Shown one piece after another: positions 33,205 through 46,123 of a stretch of 64,000 nt of DNA. How positions within the stretch are numbered: position 1 is the first letter of the stretch; every line of letters begins with the position of its first letter. The stretch covers positions 9,674,508 through 9,738,507 of the forward strand of contig OZ007514.1 in NCBI GenBank assembly GCA_963931865.1. The letters run 5' to 3'. Below the pieces are notes generated by a model. The model was not told where the DNA came from and ran no database searches. It worked only from the letters and a program-made list of their open reading frames with translations. Made by a program: the position numbers and the translations under genes. The DNA is from Axinella damicornis. Lineage: Eukaryota > Porifera > Demospongiae > Axinellida > Axinellidae.

Positions 33205-34734
33205 GTATGTGGGTGTTTTACACAGTACACTTCTATCCTGTGTGGCCATTTCCAGTTTTCCGTGTTGGCCTGGGAGCAAGACTGCCTCTTTCCCAGGATG
33301 GATTCAGATACCTAACCATCTACCACTCATGCAAACCATGCTGGTTCAGTAGTACCGCAGTGCCTCTAGAACTTCAGTATTATACATGTTTCCATAACCA
33401 AACGTTAACCAGAGTGTGGTATGTTTTGGGGGTAGGATGGGGGAACGGGTGAGATGGGGGGTGACTTTGATGGGGGAGGAGGAAGATGGTGGTGGGGGTG
33501 CGGAGGGGGTGATTGGATACTTCACCAAGTTACGTTTTTCCTTCAAATTGTGAAGAGTGGATCCGGTTCTTGGAAGAGGAGTGAGTTCCATATCTGTTCC
33601 ATAGCAACCTCAATATTGTGCTGTGCAACCACATTGTCAAGTAATTATAGAGCTGTTAGCTAGCCCATCACGTGACGTCACTTAAGCAGCTTTGATTTCG
33701 AGTGAGTTTTGTACACTGATGTAAAAGGACCAACACCCTCCTGCTGAATGCCCACCATCTGTGATCCTAACTGCCTGCACTGCTGAGGGAGGGACTGGAT
33801 AGAGTTCGTGCATGGGCAGTGGAAATGTCCAGGTTTTAGCTAAAGTGGTAGTTTTGGACCCAATAGTCTCGGCCCAAATCCAAACTAACCCCAGTGTGGA
33901 TGCTTCTGGAAGCAATCTGTGCTCGGGTGACTATCCACCTTTGGACTTCCAAGGTGCCTTTTGTGGTCAGGTCAATGGCTTTTGTCTCTTGGTTAGTTTA
34001 GCTACCACTTGAGGGAGGGAGTTATTGAGGGCTTAATTTCCATACTGTATTTATAATTTATAGCTGTGCTAGAGTGTTGTGAATCCCATTATATAACCCA
34101 GAGCTGTGTGGGCTATTTTGAGCGTAAATGGACCTAGGAAATAGTCCTCTCACCTTGTATTGCCTCTATTTCCTGTGCTCAAGGCCGACCTTTTCAGCTG
34201 GAGCTGGTTAGTATTGCCTGAGCAATGTGTGATCCAGTACTTGGGTGTGATTAGAGTCACGATTGTGCTCAGGGTGAACGCTGTCCTGTATGAGGTTTGG
34301 ACCATGAAAACATGTACCTTTGGTGTATTTCAGTGAAGTACTAGCTAAAAGACTGGTTGGTAAGGAGTTAAATGTAAATTGGCATTCCAGTGATTCATTT
34401 TCAAGCCTATATGTCTGGCAGGAGCTTATGAGCACTGCAAAGTGGCATGAAGGAGCATCGGCTAGTGTACAGTAGTCTCAAATGCTTGCAATTCAGACTG
34501 TGAAGGCATGTAGTTGAAATCCGTAGGAGGAGTTTGGGAACTGCTGATTACCAACAGATTGTTATGCTAGTCAGGAGCTCCTTTGTGGTGCTCACACGCT
34601 CATGTTCTCTGGCATCCTGATTGGCTGTATCTGAGCTACAATTTGATGCATACCTCGGACGGTTTCAGTGCTTCGTTCTTGTGTATTTGTGTTCAGTACT
34701 CAGCAGGTGTTCCGGTATCCCTGGCATCCCTGCA

Positions 34735-34835
34735 TGAACACCCCCAGATGGGGGACTTGGAATGAGACCCCTTGAGGTGTGGGAGCCTTGAAATGAGATT
34801 TGGGGGCCTTGGGAATGAGACCTGTTGAGATGGGG
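34735..34835. repeat. Imperfect minisatellite, GGGGGCCTTGGAATGAGACC units
   Basis: Three to four imperfect units of 24-30 bp; more units occur at 35225-35400 and one at about 32525. Confidence 0.7.
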
Positions 34836-34914
34836 GAGGGGAAGGGGGGGGAGCTCATGCCCAGACCCTTCGCACGTACATGTGAAGAGGGTCTGCTGAG
34901 CAACATTTCTTGCC

Positions 34915-35422
34915 ACATTGGGTGGGGATTATCTCGGATTTGAGATCTCGAATGAGATGGCAGAACATGAAATCAGGCAGATGGCCTTTCAAATTGGTAA
35001 TATATAATATCGTGCATAGTGTCTTGCAGCCTGTTTTCGCCTGTCCCAATATACATAGCGGCCATCTCAAGCTTTGCTCAAATGTGCTGTGTAGTAGTCT
35101 ATATGCGCTGAGGCATCCAAAATTCCACTTCTGAATTTAAAATTATCATACTTTACACTGTACGGCCCCGCCCCATGTGGCAAGAAATGTAGCTCAGAAC
35201 ACCAGGGTTTTTCAACAGCCAAGCCCAGACCCACCCCCTTGGGGAGGTTCTGGGCTTGGCTGTTGAGATCTGGGGGCCTTGGAAGGAGGCCTCATGAGAT
35301 GTGGGAGCCTTGGGAATGGGACCTCTTGAGGGGGGGGGGGGGGGGGGGGGGGGGCTTGCTGTTGAAATTTGATTTGGGGGCCTTGGAATGAGACCTGAAT
35401 CACCGCACTAATGCCCCCCCCC

Positions 35423-35453
<31 letters not shown>

Positions 35454-35800
35454 ACACACACATACACACACACACACACACACCATACTCACATACATAT
35501 ATTTGCAGTGTGATATTCAAGCCAGTAATGGTGTTAAGAATATCTAAGAGAGCACGAGCCAAGGTATTCCCTCATGTGCGGCGCCTGGTTGAGCTAGACA
35601 AGGAGAGAATACTGAGTCAGCCACTACTCCATCAGTGATGGCTTGGGTATGTACAAGAGGAGAGAATTCCGGCTTCACCTCCTTTCCTTGCATTTTGGGT
35701 GCATAACATGCTGTGATTGGCATAGCTTCACTCCCAAACTCCGCCCAGGTTTTGTTTGCATACCGTAGTGCAAGCCTGGGAATGATGCTACACTCAGGGT
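34915..35800. repeat. Segmental duplication, copy B
   Basis: Matches copy A at 32390-33075 but is expanded by poly-G, poly-C and CA tracts and by extra GGGGGCCTTGGAATGAGACC units. A plus-strand frame VLRISKRARAKVFPHVRRLV is open here but its counterpart in copy A is broken, so coding is doubtful. Confidence 0.7.
35330..35483. repeat. 25-base G run, 26-base C run and CA repeat
   Basis: G run 35330-35354 and C run 35414-35439 face each other about 60 bp apart and could pair into a long GC hairpin; a CA repeat follows. Confidence 0.9.
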
Positions 35801-36496
35801 TGATGTATTCCGCTATTGGAGCAAAGCCATTAGCATTGACACAGCTCAGCTGAGCTCTTTGGCTGTGTAACTTATGCATGTCTATGTTCAGAGTCCTAAA
35901 TAATTTTAGTTCTACTCATGTTACCCTCAACGAATCAGACGCCTCAGAATCGATCACATGACCTGGTATTTAAATATTACTTATTCATGAGCCTATGACA
36001 TGAAGTGTATTAGCATGTATGTACGCATTGTCCCTCTGTAGGTGGCAGGTGGTTCGGGCCTCGGTTTGTAGACCGGCTTATGAGAGATGGCCATGAGGCA
36101 AGTTAACACTGTCTCTTAGCATCGGCACTAACTAGAAATAACCACTCGTGGTGAACAGCTTGGGCCAAGCATTGCTCCTCTCGCCAATCGAAGATATTTC
36201 CTGCCAGTGAGCAGTGTTTCCCCCCCAAAGGAGAGTACCAGGGTGCTCCCCCCTCCTTTCCTGTCAGCTTTTGGGGAAAGACTGCCAGTACACTTCATTG
36301 TACCAATTAAGGGCGTTTGGTCTCCGGAGATATGGACTCAGTTCAAGAGCTGTTGTTACACATGAAATCTGTGTCTGCCTTTGTATGCTCTTGTTGGCAC
36401 AATCGGAATGGTTCGATCAGCAGGCAGGGTTTCGTTGGGGGTAAGGGGGGCATTCCCTGAATCTTTGCTGCTCCCACCTTGAAGAATACCTATGAA

Positions 36497-36972
36497 CACT
36501 GGCGGATCCCCCCCCCCTGGCTAGAGAAAAAAATTTTTTTATATAACTAGCTAGCACTTACTAACTTGCTGCCGCTACGTTGCAACTCCTGGCCTGGCCT
36601 CCTCAACTCACAATATCGTGGGTTGCCTGAAACCGAACGGCTTGGGAACGAGACCATGATCTAGTATACCCCTCCGTGTACGTACGTATTACGTTCTTGA
36701 GCGAAATTTGAGCAAGGAAGAAGCTCATGGCGGCCCTGTGACCTAGTCTCGGTACCGAGACTACCTGTGACCTGCAGTCCTCGTACATCTGGAACTTGCA
36801 GTGCAAAGCGCGAAGGTGCCACGAGAGCCCATCCTGAGAAGTGAAAAATGAAGGCGAAAAAATTTTTCCCGCTTCACGCAGACTGATCGGCGCTACGCGC
36901 CTCTATGCACTGCCTCCAGCAGCGTTTAATATATGGTGCCCCCCCCTTTCATAAATCCTGTATCCGCCCCTG
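36497..36972. mobile_element. hAT-like element, CACTGGCGGATCC ends
   Basis: Ends CACTGGCGGATCC and GTATCCGCCCCTG. It shares most of its interior with 60551-61110, including a GAACGAGACCATGATCTA stretch and ATCTGGAACTTGCAGTGCAA. Flanks CTATGAA and CTATGAG are similar. No transposase. Confidence 0.75.
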
Positions 36973-38689
36973 CTATGAGTATAATGTATGCAAGGCAACT
37001 TGAACCTCCCCCTTAGTTTGCCACACTATGATTGTGTCCCCCCTTGAATAATATAACACTGTGATAATGTCGTGGTTGATATCATAGGAATGTACTGATG
37101 ATGTCACAATAATGTGGTGAGGTATAGAGGACTCTCCAAATGCATCTATGCAGGTGGTATCAGCAGTGATGAAGAAGGAGAGTACAAGGGATCATGTAGA
37201 CCTGCTGCTTTCATCAAAACACTGACCTGTAGTGTTTGCAGTTGATATGGCGTGTGACGTAGCCGCACATTTAGAGGTGCGGCATCCGAAGCTTGCAACT
37301 GCTCCCTGGCAGGACAGGAGAGTGTGCTTTGAGAAGCCTCATCCGAGAAATGATCCACAGGTTTGTTGTACATATGTAAATGATAGTGGCAGCTGCATAG
37401 TTTTAGCTGTATATTTTTTCAACAGGTAGTTCACCACCAAGAATTTGCGGCTGCTTTGGACATCTCGACTAACATTGTACAAAGGAGAGAGGATGCAACA
37501 AGAGATCACATACTCACACAGCATGGTGCATCCGCTAACAGATTCTGTTGAGCGATACATTGTGGGAGACCAATTTCATGATGGACTGAAGACATCTGGT
37601 CACAAAAAGCCAACTTGCAAATATCATAATAATCTTATGTCCGGATTAACTTGAAGATTGTCCAGAAGCAGTGGCTGCAAATGCACAGGAGAGTGAAGCA
37701 AGGAAAAGTGAGACGTACTTCACAGATTCTGCTATGTATGTAATAAAAGCTTCAAGGGAGGACACACAGCAGCAGATTGCCATCAGTGATGTTACACATA
37801 ATATGATATTATTTCATTTGTTTGGTGTTTTTTTGTTTACTGGTGTACGTACTGGTTAAAAGCATGACACTGATTCCATGGCCAATTGCATGCATGTCCA
37901 AAGAAGCAGTATGGAGGGGAGGGTCATTATGAAGTCCCATGCAATCTTAGGGCATGCCTTTGCCATGTTCGGCATGTTGCCATTTTCTTCTAGTCTATCA
38001 TGATGCTGATGTATCAAGATAATAATATACTGGATGGAATAACGAAAAATTAACAGCTCTATCTCGAAAACTATAGCTATACGAAGAATGAACGTACCGG
38101 ACTTGTACCGTTGTGTTGCTGAGAATTGCTGCACATTCCAGTGATGTCCACATCGTGGCCCCCATGCAAAGCGGTATTGGCGGCGTCCATAATACTAAAA
38201 ATCTACTGTCCGATCAAAGAGGCCGAGACTTGGTCAACATTCCAATGACACCCCTCAGCGCCTGAGGCAGGTATATACAACACCAAAAATCAGGCATGCA
38301 GCAGAAGGGTCTTGGGGCTCCACCATAGATTATAGTCCCTATACCCGGGATTTGAAACTAGGGACTATAAAATGTCATGCATGTATTATCTATGGTTCCA
38401 GAGAGGGACTATACCTGACATTGTATTAAGCTGCAGAGATCCCGCGCCGAAAACTGCTAGGCTTCAGAGGAAGCAACGGAGAGCGGCGTCCGATAATGCA
38501 TACTATTGTCCGATTATAGCTTTCAGAGTTTTGTCTTTAACAGGTCATAACTCCAGAGCCAAACAAGACAGTGTTACTGCTAATTTTGGTGCTTGTGAAA
38601 AGCAAATGAAGTCCACACTTCCCCCAATGAAGTGCACACCATGCACCACTCCCCCCAATGGAGGCAGCACGGCCCCACCCCCCATGGGG

Positions 38690-38862
38690 CCCGGGCCCAC
38701 TGTCCCGCCCCCCAGGCTGCCCCACCCCCCAGGCTGCCCCACCCCACCAGGCTGCCCCACCCCACCAGGCTGCCCCACCCTGCCAGGCTGCCCAACCCCC
38801 CAGGCTGCCCCACCCCCCAGGCTGCCCCACCCCCCCAGGCTGCCCGACCCCCCAAGCAGTGA
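38690..38862. repeat. C-rich minisatellite, CAGGCTGCCCCACCCC units
   Basis: About nine units of 16-18 bp. It lies beside the promoter-like cassette copy 2, at the same relative place as the G-rich minisatellite beside copy 1. The open frames are repeat artefacts. Confidence 0.9.
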
Positions 38863-38867
38863 AAGGT

Positions 38868-39290
38868 AGAGCAAGGGTAAGGTTAGGGTGAGGGCTCACC
38901 TCACTTTAACCTCACCCGAGCAGTACCTAACCCGAATGACTTCGGCAACGCGGGAGCCGCTTTATATACCGGCTGAAGCTGGCCGGCTACGCGCGCGCCG
39001 GTAGGCTCTAATGCTCTCATTTGATTGGTTGGTTCACATTTTGGCGGCAAAATTATACCAGGTGTGCACGCGCAGACGGTAGCCATTGGTGAGCATGTCT
39101 CTGTCTCTGTCGATTTTCGTCGTTCTCCAATGGCGTTGGCCTGAGGCCCTATAGTAGTTTCTGCCAATGGCGTTTCCTCTGTTGCTAGTTGTCTCCGAAT
39201 GCTATTCCGGCAAGTTGGGTCCCACGCCGCCTGGGAACAAGTTTCAAGGCTGGGCGCCGGCGTCTGGGAACGCTAACGTGAACGAGCTGT
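38868..39290 (-). promoter_or_regulatory. CCAAT/TATA promoter-like cassette, copy 2
   Basis: Reverse-strand copy of 3594-3990: CCATTGG/CCAAT motifs, AACCAATCAAATG, GGTATATAAAGCGGC, then CATTCGGGTTAGGTACTGCT and the GAGGTGAGCCCTCACC hairpin. It is followed, in its own direction, by a minisatellite with unit GGGGCAGCCTGGG. Confidence 0.55.
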
Positions 39291-39339
39291 GCCAGTTGAC
39301 TTCAGCTCCATTTCTCCATCTTAGCTCGTTGAAGGTGAG

Positions 39340-39341
<2 letters not shown>

Positions 39342-39376
<35 letters not shown>
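39342..39376. repeat. 35-base G run
   Basis: Longest mononucleotide run in the window. It directly follows the GAAGGTGAGT donor-like site at 39331-39340. Confidence 0.95.
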
Positions 39377-39377
<1 letters not shown>

Positions 39378-39399
39378 GAGGAAGAAAAGCAACTCAGGG

Positions 39400-42300
39400 A
39401 GGAGGGAGGCAGATGTCAACTCTCCTGTAGCTACATTTTATACCGAGAGCTGGCACGACAGATTGTGGGCAAGACTGGGTTCTAGTCGAAATAATACAGA
39501 TGGTCATGCTGGCTAGTTATGAATCTACTCAGGATTGTGCATTCAGGTGACCTGTCTACAGTTGTGATGGGCCTGGCCTCTCACTGAAAATAGAACCCAC
39601 AATAATCAATGTCTTGTGAAGCAAACTGTATTCTACACTTGAGTGTACACTGCGAATGAGTTGTTGCCCTGGGTTTACTGCATGGAATGGCAACTATAAA
39701 TACACAAAATGCAGTGTCCAGTGCAGTGTTGCTAAGTCTCTAATGATCCCAGAAATACAGTACAATGCTGAAGATTGCCTCCCTTTGACAAGGTAGATTA
39801 AAACTTGAGCGAGCAAGTGGGTAGTGAGAAGGGAGGGCCCGGGAGAACTAGTGGTGTTTGTAATCAGATAATCTCTCAGTTTGTGGGGCATGAGCTTTAG
39901 GTGGTTTTGGTTTGTACTTCACACTTATGCATTACGCTTGCTGTATTCACTGGTTTCCTTCATCTGTCATGTGCTCGTTTGCTGAATACTCCTGTTTTGC
40001 CTGTCACCTGTGATATCATCTGCATGTGCTGGTGGAGACGTGGTTTTACCATGGTTTTTGTACTTCCTGTTTGTGTTTGTAGCTGCTTGCTGCCTTGTAT
40101 TCATGCCTTCATTATATTCACCGATAAGATATTCCGAGCTCACTGTGAGAGTTAACCCCATCGCACCGCCGCAACAACACCGCGCTCCGGCAAACTGCTC
40201 GCTGAGCTGTTACACATGCATGGATGATCTAGGCTGAGCAGGTGTGTGGGTAGTATCCCAATGTGTAATTGCTCTAGTGTGCTGGTAACGTTGTGGGAAA
40301 GTGCTTCGAGCCATTTACAAAATGTACACAATCGAAAGATGACAGAAGCGACATAATACATTGTTCCACTCATCACTACCCATTGTATCTTTGGTATGTA
40401 CCCTCTCCCCTCTCCTCTCACATACGTATCTACACACACATGCACACAGCCTCCAGGTATAGTGTGAGGCCTCGAAGAGAGGGTGGAGGAATTAACTGCA
40501 ATTGACCTAGAGACCATTATGCAGGATATCAGTGAGTCTGGTATGGAGTACGCTGCTGCCCACGCCAATTGTATTCAGACAACTGAAGCACTGACTAAAT
40601 AGGACAACGGACTCAGATCTGTGTGCTACCTGTGGATCCACAAATGCTGACACTACGTAGGAAGAGTAAGTCACTAATTGTCTTGTTTGTCAATTCCAGC
40701 TGGGAAATGGCTTAGCCTTGTTCAAAACTGGATGAGGAGTCTGTGAGGATGTGAACTGTGTAAATGTGCACTCCTTGCAGGGGAAAATGTTCCGTGTAAT
40801 GTGACACTGAAGAAACTAATCAAGCATTGCAGCACTCAGGAGAGGTGCACAATGGTTCTAACTAACCTGTGGTGATATTTTCATTGTGCATCGACACTTT
40901 GCAAAAAACCCTTCAAATAACAAAATACCGCCTAATAGTATTTTATCCTTGTATGTAGAAAAACGGGAAATGGATCAGTTGGAACATGTTCAGGATGTCT
41001 ATGAGAAGGAAAGGTCGTCTCCTCACCTTGGCATTGGTCTATGCCACATACTCACCAGACAAAATAAACTTGACTCCATACGCTAAGATGAGAGTTTATC
41101 TAGCGGCACAAGTAGTAATGATGTATAATGCAGCATTATGTAATACTGTGTGTATACATCTCTAGGTGATGAGTTCAACAGTTGCCGATGCATAGACGTT
41201 TTATGACAGTGATGAGACTACTGAAACCCGAGCATTCATTTGACTGGTTGACCAGTTTTTTAAATGTGAGAAGCAAGCTTGAGGAACACTGAATAGGAAG
41301 GGTGCAAGACTTTGTCCCTATATATAAAAGCCAGACCCACATGAAAAATAGGTTTCAGATTAACACAGATTATGCACAAGTCATTATTATTGTGTTGGGT
41401 AAATGTACTAGGTTGCACATTGGAATGTTGCTCATATCTGTCATCTTTAATGTGTTGTCATACTATCAGTTCTAACACCATCTGGTATAAATTCTTATGG
41501 ACTGTATCTTGCCTACTTTATAATACTGCAGTGGCTGAAGGATACATTTCTACAGTGTAGATGATTGGGAGAAATTGCAGCAATTAGTGGAATAAGTACC
41601 AAGAGATACAAAATGAAGGCTTGCATATATCTGGTGAGTGTAGAGTTCTCCACAATACAATGTATACAGCTAAATTCCATTACATGTTTCCCCTACCGTT
41701 TACAGTACTCACTTTCTGTGAACTCGGACCGAAGCTGTTGGAAGGAGATGATGTGGAGTACCTTCTGAGTGAAGCATTTTCCAGAACCCTCTTGAACCAT
41801 AATAATTTATTTTAGTAGGCAAAGGCACAAGGGAGGTGCATGTGATAAATTATTCCTGGTGTGCAACAATAACACAGCATCATTAGTTCAGAGGTGTACG
41901 TATAGGGACCTCAATGTTCACAGTTGGTACATGTGTAGTGACCAGCAACTCAATGTCACCACTCCAAAATGGAAAGGGCATTAACCAAATTTCTTCTTTG
42001 TTGTTTACATTTTGTTGTTCCCTTTGAGAACTTGTCAGACCACCCCTCTGCGAAGGAGTGAACCCTAATACAATGCTAATAGTGCTAATAACAGCTTTGA
42101 GAAGATCAACCATGTCAGTATAATTATTATATCAAGTCCATAATCCAATGAAGCCAACTCCGCCACGACTGCATAATTGCCTCGGTGCCGAGTGCAACCT
42201 CCTCTACATCCTCGCAATTATATGAGGACTTCGTCAATCTGTTCCACCCACAGTTGCATTTAGTCATTCAGAGAATCAATGCTGTCATCAAAATCGGCTT
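39400..42300. other. No gene recognised; scattered open fragments
   Basis: Fragments such as VEELTAIDLETIMQDISESG (about 40480-40600) and VEKREMDQLEHVQDVYEKER (about 40957-41085), and STSSQLYEDFVNLF (about 42210-42300) look protein-like, but splice sites and homology are not convincing. They may be parts of an unidentified gene or decayed transposon. Confidence 0.35.
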
Positions 42301-42305
42301 TATCT

Positions 42306-42376
42306 AGCCTCGTTCCCAGGCCTAGGCCTTCCACACCTCCAGCTTTTGATCGCTTCAAGGCCCATGAGAATGAGGC
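42306..42376. mobile_element. Degenerate foldback element, TAGCCTCG family
   Basis: The left end TAGCCTCGTTCCCAGGCC is intact; the right arm is diverged (CATGAGAATGAGGCT). The inner sequence CCAGCTTTTGATCGCTTC resembles the loop of the copy at 11034. Confidence 0.65.
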
Positions 42377-43328
42377 TGTATGTTACCTGGTCTGCAAAGG
42401 TTATCACGTGACCAGCCCCACCCCCGAGTAGTCTTGCATGCGCTCCTTGCGAAGTCAGGGTCAGGTTAGCGACAGTCAAGCAAACATGCAGCTGACCACC
42501 TCAATGCCTACGTATATTATTCTGCTGTAACTCGTTGTGGAGATATTTATGTCACCACAAAAACAGGCAATATATACACGATCATGGAAGTTATCCAAAC
42601 TAGGCTCCGTAGCTGGGGTTAGCCTCAGAATTCGATCCATGCAGACCCTAGCTTCTCTCTCCCTGCATATGTGAGGGGTCTGGTTATGGGGGGGGGGGGG
42701 GGGGGGGAGAGGAGGACCAATTATTACAGGGTGGCTTACAGCCTGCACTTAATTTGCATGATTGTTCACAGCACCTCCATTCCCTTAGCTACAGGTGCAA
42801 TGTGCCTTTTCCTACAAAGGAGTTGCAATGGAGACGTCTTTTCTATTATGCACACATCCAAAATTAGCACAGACAGCCATATCCTACAACTCCTGGCTGG
42901 CCACACTCCACTCACATGATCGATGACCACATCCTCGAGCTCCTCTTAATGACCAAACCAGCAAACTAGTGGGAATTAACTTTACAAAGTATACTGTGGA
43001 GGAACATCTTGTACTTCAGTTACTAGAGTGTTCTAGCAAGCTAAGCTCCTGTGTAATAATCAATTTCAATTATGCAATTCGTCAGAGTAGCCAACACAAG
43101 AATAATCTTGTTCAAAGTTCTTCCCCCTCCCCTCACATTGGCCACCACAAGGCAGTGCAGTGAGAGAACCGGGTATTTTTCAACAGCCTGGGAGGAAGAG
43201 GAGTGGAGAGGGGTCAATTGGATCAGTGTTCGTAGTTAGTACTATTCTTGGAGAGGGTGTGGCAGTGAGACTAGTAGTCTCGGCACCAGACCCTCACACG
43301 AGGGAGGAGGGTCTGGGGCACATGCATA

Positions 43329-44008
43329 CCGCATATCTTCTACAAATTTGGCATCCCTAATTGTCTTGTCTCGAATGTCGGCAAGGGAATTCCCAGAATT
43401 TAATCTCTAATTGTAACACATTTATGGCAGCTTGCCGTCCTGTCCGAAAGAGATGGCTTATTAAAGCGAGAGATCGGTGAGTTTGGTGCTGTTTAAGCCC
43501 GAACCTGTGAAAGCTCCAAGCTGTCACCCGCCCCTGGAAATCAACCGATCGCGTTTGACGTGCCACATTGACCAGTTCGTCCAATTGGTGAAAGCCCTAC
43601 ACTGAACTACTGTAACACTCGCAAACCTCCGAGTCTTGCCCTGAGCCTGAGAGTCAATACAAATTAATAGAGTATGACACGGGGTGAGTATCGATCATAC
43701 AGCCTGCGGCACAGTTCGAGATCGTTCGCTTCGTACGCCGCCAATTCCGACGCAGGTGCTAGTTGAAAGTATGGAGTGTCACAGTCTGTACACCAAGAGG
43801 AAAGACTACATAGCTTGCCCTACCGGTATAGCTGCTCGATCTTGAGACTTGACTCTCGAGTGGAAAAAAAAAAAACCCGACCGACCACGGGTAGCACTTA
43901 GAATTAGTCAGCACTTTTGCATTTTGGTACAAATTTTGCTCTTTTACTTCGAATTATTTCGGCAAGGCTTATGAATAATTAATAAAAACCTGCCGAAGTG
44001 ATATACGG
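43329..44008. mobile_element. TA-flanked MITE, CCGTATATCTTC type
   Basis: About 680 bp; left end CCGCATATCTTCTACAAATT and right end GATATACGG, flanked by TA. The same element in opposite orientation is at 56281-57716. No transposase is recognised. Confidence 0.8.
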
Positions 44009-44332
44009 TACATAAACTTTTTATGGGATACGCTGACGAATACAGGTTTCCGGAGTGATAATTGAAGGTGTTGATTAATATACAAGTAGGTGCAAGAAAC
44101 TTAAAAGTGCATGCGCTCAATTTTTTTTCTACTGAAACGGCTGCAGCAACAGGCAGTAGACCTTGCGATCTTTGTCAACTCTCCTCCTGGCAGATCGACA
44201 ATTGCAAGAACTGACGGAATGTTCTAACGCGGAGAGCGCTACTGCAGTTTTGGACCGATTATTCAGCGAAGTAGGGCACAACAGAATGCAGCTGATACCT
44301 GGCCCTGAGTGTACAAGATGTTTACATGTTAC

Positions 44333-44564
44333 CTGATCCAGCACAAGCGCCTTCAGAGGGCTTACGATGACAACAATAGAGTGGAACCGCTGTGCAAATA
44401 GTCCAATACAAGTAGCAGACTATACCGTAGCAGAGGGACTTTCCACTGCCATACGGCGTGGAAACAAAGACGTCATTCCCTTTTACAACTACACAGCTTC
44501 CAGCACCTCGGGATTCGCTGTGGGGTATCCAAGCTTGGTGAACGTCATGCAGATGACATAGCAC
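44333..44564 (-). pseudogene. RecQ-like helicase fragment in a dispersed repeat
   Basis: The minus strand encodes KGNDVFVSTPYGSGKSLCYG, a Walker A motif in RecQ context, and after a frameshift IVVIVSPLKALVLDQ, equal to RecQ motif Ia, followed by a donor-like GTAACA. Such helicase genes are common in transposons and expanded families of basal animals. It is truncated on both sides. It lies next to a MITE ending at 44008, and a second copy of this region is at 7.4-7.8 kb. Confidence 0.65.
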
Positions 44565-45363
44565 GTGGAGTTATGCAGATGACATAGCAAAACTATCCAA
44601 GTGTAAACAATGACGTCTATACCACACAACTAAACCACAAAGACATGATCGTAGCTTTCACTCTCACGTTTGGAACTTGGTCTGTCATCAATACCATGAG
44701 GGATGAGACTACAATGACTACACTGTCATCTCGGGCAAGCTTCACATCAAACACAAACGGTATAACACAATGACTTACCAAAACCAGTGCGTAGACAGTC
44801 TCTTCGTATACTCAACTCAAACATGCCCTCTGCTCGGGTCATCGCTGCACACCCAAGTCGCTGAAGGTATGAAACATCCTTGTCTAGATCTTGAATAAAG
44901 TCGCCATTACAGACAAAATACAATTGTGATACGGTTATGAACACGTATCTGACGTCAATAAGCCACAGGAATGACGCAGTCTTACTAGTCCGGAATTCCT
45001 GGAATGTCGGGAAATTAAGCGCATGCTCAAACAGTGGATACCAGGCGCTCTTTTCCCCCTCCTCCGCGCCTGGGTTCGAGGCTATGTGCTTGTGTGTGTG
45101 GTGTGTGACAGTGTGGTGCGGTGTGTGACAGTGTGGTGTGTGTGCGTGTGACAGTGGTGTCCGTGTGTGTAGTTTGAGTGCATGTGTGCATGAGTGTGTG
45201 TGCATGCACGCGTGATAGCAATGTGAGACAGAAATGTGAGGGGGAGAGTGTGTGGTTGTTACATTAATCAAACATTGGCTGCGTGGAAATCAGAGCAACT
45301 CTCTGGGATATCAGGATATGAAGGGACTAAGCCATCTAAATGCATACGTACATACTCGTACCT

Positions 45364-45485
45364 TGACCAGTCCCACGCATGCTCGAGCTCCCCCTGGGGA
45401 CCAGTCCCACGCATGCTCGAGCTCCCCCTGGGGACCAGTCCCATGCATGCTCGAGCTCCCTTGGGGACCAGTCCCATGCATGCTC
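45364..45485. repeat. 34-bp minisatellite, CATGCTCGAGCTCCCC type
   Basis: Four units containing GACCAGTCCCACGCATGCTC and GAGCTCCCCCTGGG; it resumes at 46126-46185 after the inserted Tc1-like element. The long frames through it on both strands are artefacts. Confidence 0.9.
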
Positions 45486-45487
45486 TA

Positions 45488-46123
45488 CAGTAGGAGACAT
45501 GGAAAAGTTCCCGTTCCGTTTGCGTGCAACCGTGCTAGCGTTTCCGTTCAACGATACCCAAACGGTGATACAACGGTACGTTCCGTTCCGTTCCGTTTCG
45601 TACCCGTGCCGTTTTATTTAGCTGACGTCATACCGTCCAAAAACTGCGAGCACGTTTCTTCCCAGAAGCGTTGCCCTTCGCTTTGTTTCCCTCTACTGAG
45701 TGTGCTTCACAGAAGTGTTGCTCTTTGGTTTGCCTCTACTGAGTGTACTGAATGAAGAGTTCGCGAACAGCTCGATGATTGTCGTTGTTGTGTCCCGCAT
45801 GCCCGACTGAGTTCGATGTCATGATGATCGCTCGACGTTCTACGGTCCTTCGATGTCCCGATTCAAGTACACATGTACACGTAGCTTGTTCGATGTTCGC
45901 TCGATATCGCTCTATGTCCTGGTCGTTCGCTCCGTGTTATATTTCCTGCATACAACAGCGACAAAAACGGAACGGTATTTTACCGTTTAAACGCACGTGC
46001 ACACGGTTAATGCAATTTGCACGGTACGTAACGGAACGGAAACGGAACGGAACGGAAACGGTTAATAGCGTTGCACGGCCTTGCAACGCAAACGGAACGG
46101 GAACTTTTCCGTGTCGCCTACTG
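45488..46123. mobile_element. TA-flanked Tc1-like element inserted in a minisatellite
   Basis: 636 bp; inverted ends of about 50 bp beginning CAGTAGG with GGAAAAGTTCCCGTTCCG inside, flanked by TA. It splits a 34-bp minisatellite; an uninterrupted unit at about 46148 (CATGCTCTAGCTCCCC) shows the empty site. The interior has GGAACGGAAAC-type repeats and no gene. Confidence 0.85.

Noticed and set aside
33825..33890. AKVVVLDPIVSA as a possible next FARSB exon
   Set aside because: Superficial likeness to AKIVLDIIVT, but similarity stops after ten residues and the splice signals are weak.
38372..38869. 165-codon plus-strand frame
   Set aside because: Most of it is the CAGGCTGCCCCACCCC minisatellite; the rest shows no homology.
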